Assembly: GCF_019578655.1 (NCBI RefSeq)
Contig: NC_063263.1
Span: 24,303,001-24,367,000, forward strand
Direction: 5' to 3'
Source: Ricinus communis
Taxonomy: Eukaryota > Streptophyta > Magnoliopsida > Malpighiales > Euphorbiaceae
Length of the DNA stretch: 64,000 bases
In this document: positions 1 to 10,085 of the stretch, one piece after another
Position numbering within the stretch: position 1 is the stretch's first letter
Layout: the number at the start of each line of letters is the position of its first letter
Translations under genes and position numbers: made by a program
The notes under the pieces: model-generated
Database searches by the model: none
What the model saw: only the letters and a program-made list of their open reading frames with translations
Told to the model about the DNA's origin: nothing

Positions 1-1175
1 TCCTCTTCCAACAAGGGTAAAGGTATACTTTCTATCCCTTTTTCAAAACCTGAGATAGAAATTTTCTCTCAAAAACTATCTCAGAGCTCTCAAAGTATTT
101 CAAAGCCCAACTCTCAAGAAATAGTTTTGTCACAAACGAAACTTTTCAAATCTAATGAGTATATAGAAAAGCAAAATTTCACAGCATTTTGACTATTGAG
201 GAAGGATTCTGTACAAAAAGCCCCTCAAAACTGATTTCAAAGATTTTCCCTCCAGGATGGTATTTCAAGCCCTGGAATATTTCAAAACCTCAATCCTACT
301 ACCAGTCTATCTTTGAGGTAACTGGTTCTGCAAAGTTCAAACACTTCAAAAAGCATAAAGACCATAAAGACCTTGCATATTCCACATGCACCATACAAAG
401 AATCCTTCATCCTTCAGATTGGGGGATGGATTTACACTCATCAAGATCTTTTCCAACTTCCCTCTAAAGAACCTACCCATCAAGCCTAAACACTTCTTTC
501 AACTATTGGGATTACCAACAAGCTTGGTTTAATACCTTTCTTCTTTAAAAAGAAGGACAAAGCCATTTCTGGCTTTTCTACTTCGATACAAGCTCAATCC
601 AAACTTCAAAGATCCCATATTGGTTTAAACAATGGTGAAATTTTTATGGCAATGTTCCTGAGACCATAATTCCAGAAGTTCTACCTCTGTTTAACTTATT
701 CAAAGCCCACTATAAACCAAATAAAATAGAAAGACGTTTTCCCCCTTTACTTCTATTTTGTTCAAACTTTTTTCTCCCCTGGGTATGTGTATGGTATTTC
801 TATTTCAATCAAGCAGCAGATGGAGAAATCATCCTTGCCCGAAGATTCAAAGTCAAATGGTGGGATAAATTTAACCACCAAGAAAAATTATCACTAAAGT
901 TGGTACAAAGTTTCCTTTCAAAGAATAGCTTCTTGCCACCTCCAAAAGAACATACCACTTTCCTGGCACAGAAGTCCTTCATTATTCCAAAGCTAGCGGC
1001 GACTCAAACAGACGAAGATTTCTTATAATTGATCAAACAGTTGTCGGAAACCGCCTCTTCCAAAGGAAAATCAAAAGCTTCATCTTCCTCTTCTAGCACC
1101 AGCTCAGCAGCAATAGACCTAGATGGTGACTCGAACGAAGATGATTATTTTGGGATATTCAAGCCCATCAAATAA
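1..1175 (+). pseudogene. Pararetrovirus-like (caulimovirid-type) polyprotein 3' part, decayed
   Basis: One reading frame can be followed from about 183 to a terminal TAA at 1173-1175, interrupted by in-frame stops at 465-467, 546-548, 636-638 and 1026-1028. A frame change near 180 separates it from an open segment reaching the window's left edge. The encoded stretch is rich in aromatic residues, with motifs such as FPPGWYFKPWNI, HPSDWG and WDYQQAWFNTF, then a serine-rich linker and an acidic tail ending DDYFGIF. I associate these motifs with plant polyproteins related to the Caulimoviridae, but that rests on memory of family sequences, not a search. No RT or protease motif lies inside the window, so only a 3' piece is present. 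The stops make it non-coding now. A gag-like part of an LTR retroelement is the alternative. Confidence 0.45.
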
Positions 1176-1844
1176 TACCCATGTAAAGCCCTTGAGCTGA
1201 AAACCAGAAATGGCAGCACAAAATATTTATGTAATGGGCCAAATGCCCAATAAATAAATAAAAAAGAGTCATTTAAAAAGAAAAAGAAAGAAGAAAAAAG
1301 ACTCTTTAAAAAAGCAAAAGATTCTTCTCCAAAGCGTGGCAGACAACTTCTGCAAAAGTAGTGGAGCATCTTACTCCATTATCAAAAGAATACAAAAGAC
1401 GTGGAGCCCCTCATTCCACTATGAAGAGCATCCAAAGAAGAGCATCCAAAGCTTCAAGGCTGAAGACCTCTATAAATAGAGGAGTTTTCCAAAGAAGTAG
1501 GCAAACTGAAAAATAACAAGAGACTCTTGTATTCTTCAAGTCATACCATTAGAAATATAGTGAGAAAAGAGAGTGTGTGAGAGTGATAGTGAGAAAACCA
1601 CCTTCCTCTTGTATTGAATTCCTCTTATAAGTTATATTTCTTTTCTTTAAAGCTTTTATTTTGTTTAAAGCTTTTATTCCAAAGTTTTATTTTGTTTAAA
1701 GCTTTTATTCCAAAGATTGTACATTTGTCTATTTATTAATAAATTTTTCATCTTATCTTCCATTCTTGTTTAAGATTTAACAAGCGTATGCTCTGTGCTT
1801 GCCTCGTCTGAGGATCCTGCACACTAGAAACTTGTTAGTCTATC

Positions 1845-1850
<6 letters not shown>
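1176..1850 (+). promoter_or_regulatory. Downstream region of the pararetrovirus-like element with TATA box
   Basis: After the terminal stop there is an A-rich stretch with overlapping AATAAA-like words (about 1249-1262) and then a strong TATA motif, TATAAATAGAGG, at 1471-1482. Beyond it lies a leader-like stretch with repeated AAAGCTTTTATT words (1650-1715). A promoter lying after the polyprotein is the order expected for a circular caulimovirid genome, where the main transcript starts in the large intergenic region. No tRNA-Met primer site was found, so assignment is tentative. Confidence 0.35.

Positions 1851-1883
<33 letters not shown>
1848..1883. repeat. (TA)n microsatellite
   Basis: Uninterrupted TA dinucleotide run of about 36 bp, marking the right edge of the pararetrovirus-like block. 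Confidence 0.95.
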
Positions 1884-1886
<3 letters not shown>

Positions 1887-2011
1887 ATACAATATAAATA
1901 ATTTAAAATATTAACATAGTAATATGAAAATTAAGTTAAACTGATAATAAATAAGGAAAGAAAAATGCGGGTGTTATATTTGTCCTCAAACCATACATTT
2001 ACTAAAGGAAT

Positions 2012-2300
2012 CTTGTTTTGATACCATTTGTAACGACCCATAATTATATCAAATGATATATTGTTCACTTTGACCCTACTAGCCTCACGGTTTTATCCTG
2101 TTAGCATATTCAAAATCTTCCTAGAATGTCACCCACCCTAAAATTTCTTTGAATCCAACATGCTCAACTTTAGAGTTCCTCCAACTCCTAAGCTAAACAA
2201 CCAAAAGTGCCTCATGTGATTAGTTCCAACTCTTTTCATATATGCTATTAGTGATCTCCTATCCCATTTTGGTATGTAATTCAGTTGATTCATTGTTGCA
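2012..2300 (-). mobile_element. Cassandra-type TRIM retrotransposon: LTR plus primer-binding site
   Basis: The LTR occupies 2029-2300 (TG...CA read on the plus strand). Its core at 2118-2185 reads, on the minus strand, as a decayed 5S rRNA segment (compare GGATGGGTGACC and AAGTTAAGCGTGC), the hallmark of Cassandra terminal-repeat retrotransposons in miniature. Immediately to the left, 2015-2026 is the reverse complement of TGGTATCAAAAC, a one-off form of the initiator-tRNA-Met primer site TGGTATCAGAGC, separated from the LTR by two bases. That places the element on the minus strand with the 5' LTR on the right. The internal region and second LTR are not recognisable to the left, where A/T-rich sequence begins, so it is a truncated copy. 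Confidence 0.8.
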
Positions 2301-2304
2301 TTCA

Positions 2305-3268
2305 AAACCTGCAAGTGCACTGGTCGTGAATTGTAGTATAAAGAGTTATTGTTTCCTCAAGGATTATATATTGAATACTAATATTCTTACTTATAATCTT
2401 AACTAGCAAATGGAATAAAGTGGATTAAGAAAGTAAAATATAAATCTAAACAATATAAACTACCATAAATTAAATAACTAAAGCTCAGAGCTTAGGCTTA
2501 GTTTCACTATTTCAATCTAATCATGAACATTTAGATTATTAAACACCATGGTTTCGGTTAAGGATAATTGTTCTAAAATACCTAAAGATTCTCTCAAGTT
2601 CAATTAACATGTTAAAATTAAAGTTTAACCTACTCTCGCAATTAAGAAGTTAGTCAAAACTTGTTAAGCTCCTTAACAATTATTTCTCTCCTAGAAGAGT
2701 TCGCTTGCTCTCGTGGTCAAGTATCTAAGTCCTATGAGTCTTAAGCTAGTAAATTCCCTTAACTCTCATTGGTTAATCTACCCCTAAACATGCAATCAAG
2801 TTGGCCAAGAATGAGAACATAAATTAAGCACAATTCATAAAATTAATTAAAAATCAAATTAATAAAAGAAAAACATATTCAACCATGGAAAACATACTCC
2901 CATCCTAAACTCTAAAATAAATTTATGCACATATAATTTTGGCAATAATCATAAATATAATTAAAAAAATTAAAGATGAAGAAGAAATAAAGGATGAATT
3001 AAGCTCTAAAATCTTGCATGATCTCCTTCAATCTCCATTAAGAACTTGTTTTTCATCTAGCCAAAATTCCTGTAATAATTTTTTATTTCCCCTTATATAG
3101 GAAAGGCTGGAATAAAAATCTAATTATTCTTAAATTTTTGATCCCATCTTGAATAGAAAATCTTTTGTTATTCGACACGACCATATCATGCCCATGTCGC
3201 GTAGCTTCTTTGTCGTCATGGCCTCAACATAGCTGTGCCTTTGAAATCTTCTCTGGCACGGGCACTAG
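2305..3268 (-). mobile_element. LTR-retrotransposon-derived sequence, right part of an older LTR
   Basis: The left end (GCAAGTGCACTGGTCG near 2310, then a stretch like CCTCAAGGATTATATATTG) is the mirror image of the 3' end of Ty3/gypsy LTRs of the Athila/Tat group. Near 3180-3270 the sequence carries CATGCCCATGTCGCG and GGCACGGGCA words resembling the GC-rich words of the gypsy LTR at 50799. It is interrupted at 3268 by a solo LTR and resumes at 4678. No ORF was found. Confidence 0.45.
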
Positions 3269-4677
3269 TGATAGATCATAAATAGTTATACTTATTGTAT
3301 TTAATTCCCTTACATTTTGATTGGATAATGTGTTTAATTATGGAAATTGTATTTATTCTGATCTAGATGGTGAAATATCAAGATTGAGTGAAATTTGGCC
3401 TAAAGACATGTTTTAAGGCATCACTTGTCAGAAACTAAGTCTTTTGGAGGAAGAGCAAAAACTTGGGCGGAACATCATTTTCAATAAGGCATGACCACAC
3501 CTTACAATCCGTGAGCTGCTGGAATCTGGAGAAGAGAATCTCGAATTTTCAAGATAAATTCATAGTGGACCCACTTTTATTTAATTTCTTTTATTTTTGA
3601 AGTGCTGGATAAAGAGAACTTACTCCCATGTATTTAGGATTTTAATTTGTTTAGATTATCCTTTATCTTATCCTTCCTTATAGGGTAAGATCATATAGGA
3701 AGTTTATTTCTTTTTTATAAGGATTATCTTATTAGGGTTTAGGTTTGACTTCCTATATAAGGAGGCTAGTTCTACCAAGTAGAAGACGGCTGAGAGTGCT
3801 TTGATTATTTATTATTTTTTCTTCTTCTATCCTCTTCTATTCTTGTGAATTTTTACTTCACCATATATGGCTAAGTTTTTAGTTTCTGATTCAAGAGTGA
3901 AAAATTCCAATTGTGATTTTGTGAGGCTTTGTGCTTAACATAATTCTTCTTTAATTCAAGTATTCTTTATTTTTTATTTTTATTATTTATGAATTTTTGA
4001 TATTGATTGAACTGATGACTCAACTTTGATATTGATTTTTCTATTGCTAAACTTTGAGTTTGTGATCCGTAATTGTAATGAACGATTGACACAAGTAGCA
4101 AGGAGGTCGCTCATGTGTGTGTGATTGCGGCCTTTTCGAATTACATAGCTTGCATGATAGGCTCTAGGAAAATAAAGAAACAAGGTTAATTCAATTGCAG
4201 CTATCTCAATTAATTAATGTTGGTTTAGTCATTCTCATTATTCGTAACGCTATCATTGAGTTGATATGGAACGCTATCGTACCCAGTTGACTATGGTAAG
4301 TTTTGATTTGGATGTTGGGTTTGAGTCAATTATATTAGGAGAATTTAACTTATTGCGGCTATTCCGAATAAGTAGACTAAGTACTTGAATAGAAAAATTG
4401 ATATTTTAGCCTATGATCATAATTACAATTGGATGGAATTAGCACTCTTGAATCAAAAGTTTGTTAAGATTGATTTTTATTTACTTTAATATGCAGCCTT
4501 CATTATTGCCTGTTTGTTTATAATTTTGATTCAAACATTCAAAATTTCTCCATTTTTATTTTACTTTGAGAAGCTCTCCACATTGGTTCCCTTGGAATTC
4601 GACCTGATTTCACTATTTCTACAAGTTAGTTTAGGAAAATCAGTAATTTATTTTGAAGGGCTTCGACAACCCGTTCA
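3269..4677 (+). mobile_element. Solo LTR (Ty3/gypsy-like), 1.41 kb
   Basis: The segment starts TGATAGATC and ends CCCGTTCA, with flanking five-base words actag (3264-3268) and acaag (4678-4682) that match at four of five positions, a plausible decayed target-site duplication. Removing it joins GGCACGGGC to GCATGCCCATG, restoring continuity of the surrounding older LTR. Inside, a TATA motif (CCTATATAAGGAGG, about 3752-3765) precedes a leader-like pyrimidine-rich stretch, as in an LTR promoter. The end (GAATTCGACC ... TTCGACAACCCG) is typical of large gypsy LTRs. No internal coding region accompanies it, so it is a solo LTR left by recombination. Confidence 0.65.
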
Positions 4678-4950
4678 ACAAGCATGCCCATGTCATGGCC
4701 ATGATGCTCTAGAATTCTAAAACAAACAAACCTATAAAAAAGAAAAATACTAATTGACACTTAAATAAAACTCCTAATTAGACTAAAAGTAAAGTAAAAA
4801 TAATAAAGTCTTAATTAAAACTCTAAACTATAATATTCCTAATTAAACTAAAATTTTAACCAACTAATAATATTTACTTATAAAATAATATGAATTCTCA
4901 TAAAATATTCCCCAATGAAAATACTTTTTCTACTTGAAAGAATGTTTTTG
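4678..4950 (-). mobile_element. Continuation of the older LTR interrupted at 3268
   Basis: GC-richer words (CATGCCCATG, CATGGCCATG) at 4684-4706 continue the motif run broken at 3268, followed by AT-rich sequence with repeated CTAATTA words. No coding potential. Confidence 0.4.
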
Positions 4951-5094
4951 ATATTGCCTCCTAAGTGACTCTCTTCAACAGTGTTGATTCAACAAACCAA
5001 TTAGAGCCGGTTGCAAAACCAACAAAAAACAGTTATGCCTTGATCTCAATCAGTGTTGATATTATTTTAACGGGACTGGTTCACAAGCTGGCTC

Positions 5095-5240
5095 GAAATA
5101 GAAGCATGATCCAAAATCTCTTCTTATATGGATGCACAATCAAATTTCTCCCAGCATTGGTTCATGAACCAATTCATATTGTTAAAAACTTTAAAACCCT
5201 CTAATTGCACTATGGTTTGGTTCGATCATTCTTCAAGTCT
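5095..5240. repeat. Direct duplication, copy a (about 146 bp)
   Basis: Runs from GAAATAGAAGCAT to TTCAAGTCT and is matched by 6443-6586 with scattered substitutions and small indels. The two copies bracket the TIR element at 5243-6414. Short open frames in both copies are similar to each other but look like no known protein. Confidence 0.8.
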
Positions 5241-5242
5241 TG

Positions 5243-6414
5243 GGGTGTATGCAATTAAGAGAATTAAAGATTTTGATGGAATTTAGAAGTCAGGATGTAT
5301 TCAATAGTAACTTAGAAGACTATATATAAGTCATTGATATTCAATATTGAGTTTAAAAAACTTTAAAAAGTCTATCGAAATTAGGGAATATTCCATTACA
5401 AATTTTGTATGGTCTATAAAAGTAACAACTTCTTATGCACTATCATGAATAAAAATTCTCAAGAATTCTCCTTCATAGTCTCAAGATTTCAATAGATTTT
5501 TTTTTTGAAACTCATTTTTTTTCTTCTCAAATTATCCTACATTATCGTCTTCATTTCTTTTTATCATATTTCTATCTTAATGAAAAAGAATTGGATAAAC
5601 ATGAGAAGCTAAAAATTACTTACTTACTAACAATATTATCTTATATTCATAAATATAAAAAAAATTAATTTAACGTTTTGAATTTAATTTTAAGAGAAGC
5701 CCTCATAAAAAAATATGAATTTCAAATAAATAATTTAGTGAGTTTTAAAGGATTATTTTGAGTAAATAACCCCACCATAGTCTTCTAGATTTTATTAGGA
5801 AGATTATTTGGATAATTATTTTTATTAGCAAAAGTGATTGTTATTGGTTTAAAGTAGTTATTAAATAATTGGTAAATATGATTGTTGTTAGTTTATATAT
5901 TTATCAAATAGGTGATGAACAAAATACAACTAGTATAATGTGAATTTAGTAGTTTAATTGAAGACAAATTGTGCTATGATAATTTTTTTTGAAAAAAATT
6001 TATTGTTTGATAAAAAATAATGTATATGTTGTGAGGTAGAAAACTTAAAAATTGATACGGATCCGAGGCAACAATAAAATAAAATTTGTTACTTGTGTAT
6101 GGAGTTGTAGATAATATTACATGAAATAATGCTTAAAAATAAAAGTAAAAAAAGTAAAAAAATAGTAAAAATAGAATGATTAATATCATTTTTAAATAAT
6201 TAAATAATAGATAAATAATAGTCCGAAAAAATTAATAAAATCAATAAATGTCTATAAATTTTTTTAAGTGAAGTCTGTGAAAAGTATTCATAAATTTTAC
6301 AAAAGTCATTAAAAATTCATGAATTACATAAATATCATTACAAATTTATGTACTCCTAAAAGTAATTTACTTAAAAAATATATAATTTTTTAAAAGTATT
6401 AATTGAATACATCC
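5243..6414. mobile_element. Non-autonomous DNA transposon with short terminal inverted repeats
   Basis: The left end GGGTGTATGCAATT (5243-5256) and the right end AATTGAATACATCC (6401-6414) are inverted repeats matching at 12 of 14 positions. A second copy of the end motif, GGATGTATTCAAT, lies at 5295-5307. The interior is AT-rich with no transposase. No convincing target duplication was found, so the superfamily is left open. Confidence 0.55.
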
Positions 6415-6442
6415 TCAGTTGATATTAATATTTGAAGGACTC

Positions 6443-6586
6443 CAAATAGAAGCATAGTCCAAAATCTCTTTTTGGATGGATGCGCAATCAAACTTCTCCC
6501 AGCATCGGTTCATGAATCAATTCATATTGTTAAATACTTTAGAACCCTTTAAATCACTATGGTTTGGTTCGTTCATTCGTCAAGTC
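6443..6586. repeat. Direct duplication, copy b
   Basis: Second copy of 5095-5240. It continues past the point where copy a is cut by the TIR element. Confidence 0.8.
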
Positions 6587-6708
6587 GTAGTTTATAAAAT
6601 TCTTGATTTCTTAGTGCCTTTAAACCACCCTTTTACTACATTTTACGCCAACAAATAACAGTCAATAAAACATGTAATATTTATAATAATATTTATAATT
6701 AAATATTA

Positions 6709-6744
<36 letters not shown>

Positions 6745-8427
6745 TAATGAAATGGTGACTTTATCTTATTGTTAAATAGAACAAAAGGCCTATTTAATTA
6801 TATCTCCAACATTCTATAGTGTAAGCTATAAATTTTTTAATCAGACAACAAATTCAATATAAAGGAATAACATTTCTGCGTCAATAAATCTTAATAAGAA
6901 CAGTATGTTTATTTTTAAACGGGAAACAAAATAGTTGGAATGATAACATAAAGTCTCTATATGAATCTTTTGAAACCCACAGCTTGATCTTAAGGTTATA
7001 AATCATTATTGATTAGGAAATACTTTGTGTTACGGCTGTTAGGCTCCAATAGGTAGGAGATGTGTCAAGCAACAGAACCATGCACACCCTTTCCAATTAT
7101 TCTAAAGAACTTTGTCAGATTGTTTCTCACTTTAGTTCTCAAAAATTTGATTACTGAGAACAATAACACAAGTTTGAATATTTAGCCTCCAACACAGACT
7201 GTCTTATTTCGGTAATAAATACGTATCTTAACTTAAATAAAACTTAAAATTTTTCTGCATTTATAATAAAAAGAATTTTTAGCCATCATTAAAACGACAA
7301 GAAAAAAAAAAATTAAATACGTTTTTTCCCTAAACTTGAAATTAGATTAAGGTGGAATAATTCTCAAGTTTCTCTCTACTTTAGGTTGCAAACCTAGGAG
7401 CTACTCCAACCTACCTATGCTTGCTTTTAGCAAATGACCCAAAAAGCAAAATAAAGGAAAATTACCCAGGTCTTTTAATATAAAGTGTACAATCTCCCTT
7501 AAGCCAGAAAAAGGCTTATTATAATGTAATTATCACCACAATAACAAAATAATTAAACAAAACAGATGTTTAATATATAAGTGCTAACTTTGATTGGAAC
7601 TGACTAACTGCATTATTAATTATTAATGGGAGGGAATAGTCTAATGATCAAAAGGGTACTTTTATCAACAGGCAAATGGCATCATTGATTTTATTAGGAA
7701 AAATTCTTATCTATTTTGAATGTATATTTCTATACATATACTGAATCAATAAATAAATTATATATATTTATTAATTGTACATAATTAATTATGTCAATAC
7801 TACTTAATAAAAAAAAACTGTGTGAATATTACAATATATATATATATACAAATAAAAAATTAAAAAAAAAAACACACAAGAAAAAAATGTTATAAATCAT
7901 TAAAAATAAACAACAATTATTCTGGCTTGACAAAATAAAATTCTAGTTACATATAAAATAAAACCCCCAATCTAACCATATTTCTCTCATCCCTAAACAT
8001 TCCAAAGCATTAATATATCGCCCCCCTCGTCCGCTACAGAAACAGAGGATAGTTAGAGAGATGGATGACTCCCACCCACTCATTCTCTCAATCATAACAC
8101 ACCCAACACCCACACACCCACACACACACACGCACATGCCTCTCTCTCTCTCTCTCTCTCTCCATAAATCCATAATCCAACTTTCTCTATAAAAAATATT
8201 AAGATTAAATAAATAAAATAAATTTGAAAGATTAAAAGAAAAAAAACCACTAACACCCCACTTCCATCCCAGTTTTGCCCGACCAGTCTAGTCCCATCCT
8301 CATCTTTCACATTATTTTGTACGCTTCTCTCATTCTCTTCACTTTCTCTCTCTTGTTGTAAACAAGTTATAATAATTTTGAAGCTTTCAATATTTATCTT
8401 CCTTCTTTGTCTTTGTACCCATTTCTT
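6587..8427 (+). promoter_or_regulatory. Upstream region of the YABBY2 gene
   Basis: No transposon signature was recognised here apart from a (TA)n run at 6709-6732. The stretch 7321-7520 is less AT-rich than its surroundings. Nearer the gene, 8108-8136 is a CA run and 8140-8162 a CT run, followed by pyrimidine-rich sequence to 8360. Short open frames here arise from the microsatellites. A weak TATA candidate (CTATAAAAAA) sits at 8188-8197. This is where cis-control of the YABBY gene is expected, but I can name no specific binding site. Confidence 0.5.
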
Positions 8428-8435
8428 TATAAAAG
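8428..8435 (+). promoter_or_regulatory. Candidate TATA box of YABBY2
   Basis: TATAAAAG lies 111 bp upstream of the start codon. The sequence between contains no ATG, so a transcript starting about 30 bp downstream would have a short leader without upstream start codons. An alternative TATA-like motif lies at 8188. Confidence 0.4.
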
Positions 8436-8546
8436 TTCTTGATCTATACCATCTTTCTTATATTGTCCATCTTTCTCTGTTGTTTAACAATTCTCCTTGA
8501 TCTGCGACAACCCTTTATTATCTACAAACTTTTAAGCATTAATAAG

Positions 8547-8629
8547 ATGTCATTGGAATTGGTTTCTGAACGTGTTTGTTATGTTCACTGCAACTTCTGC
8601 AACACCATTTTAGCGGTACACCACTCATC

Positions 8630-8695
<66 letters not shown>

Positions 8696-9558
8696 TGATA
8701 TATTATTTCTCTTTTTCATCACCAACATCCAAGCTTCTTGTCTCATACATCTCCAGAGTTGAATTGGCCTTGAAACCATCACGTTCAATCATCTGTTAAC
8801 TTTTCTTGTTGGTGAAGAAGTTTTGGTCTTTTTCTAGTCATATAGAGGAAATTCAGTTGAGAAAACTGGTGATTATCATAAGAGCATGAAGATAGAAGAT
8901 TGGGTTATCCAACTTCCACAATCTTTTGTAATGTCTTAAATTCTGGTTTAGAGTTTCCCTTGAACCATCATGGATCAAAAAAATTTCTTTGATTTTACTT
9001 GGAAATAGCTCAAGAATCCATCTTTTGCCTCATATTTTATGATCAATTCGAACTGGGCTTTCCCCAAAAACCTACAAAATGATGATAGTCCCTCTTATTC
9101 GCAAATACAAGAGCGTATACGATTTGAAAGCTCATAAGCTCCAAAGAGTACAATCTATGACAACCCAGAAGAGATTTAATGGCCTTGATGTTGGTGATGC
9201 ACCCAAGATAGAAAAAGACTAAGTTAGGTATATTACAATTTGAAATGGTTATAAGGATGAGACTAGAGAGCTGCACAAACGGTCTTCTTGTTTTGAACCA
9301 TTATTTTCTAGGGCTACATTTAGGCGTTAGGGTTCTTACAAGGTCATGGTACAAAGAGGGATTTAGAGAGGCTTTTCTTTTTTCTTCTCTTTTTCCCCTT
9401 AGCTGTTGCAGATAACTTTAGACAGTTCCACTTTCATATGTCATGCTACTCTATTGAATGGCAGCTGTCACTTTTGCAATGGCTTCTTTTTTTTTTTTCA
9501 GTTTCAATTCATTATAATTTCGTGACGATCTTTAATTTGTTCAAGATCTCTCTCCCTT

Positions 9559-9614
<56 letters not shown>

Positions 9615-10036
9615 GTGGAGATGGGTGCTTCTGTTGCTGCACACTAAGGGCACTGAATAAGAATCATTACTTTCATCACAAAATATGATCAAGCTTTTGT
9701 TGCATATTTTCAGGTCTGTGTCTGATCTTTAAGTACAGAAAGAGTGTCTATCTTTGTTTCTACAACAAAATAAAATTGTGGGGGAGAGAGCTATCAAGAA
9801 CAGAAGAGAATCATGGCTATCCAAGCCAGTCATAGAGAGAAAAGAAAAATTGCTTTATAGTACTCTCTTTCATCATAACAATCCTCTGTTGAAAGAAAAA
9901 ACACCATCTAAAGAGAGAGAGTTTTCTCCTTTTATCTCTTTCGTTCTTTCTTCTCTACTTGTCTCTTTACGGAATTGGAGATCCTAAGCAGTGCACAAAG
10001 ATCAGTGAATCATTTCTAACCCATTATACATCTTCT

Positions 10037-10085
<49 letters not shown>

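Noticed and set aside
7943..8310. Minus-strand open frames upstream of YABBY2
   Set aside because: They are translations of the CA and CT microsatellites and adjoining pyrimidine-rich DNA.
8439..8546. In-frame N-terminal extension of YABBY2 exon 1
   Set aside because: The open frame extends upstream only from a TTG; there is no ATG, and the family starts at the 8547 ATG.
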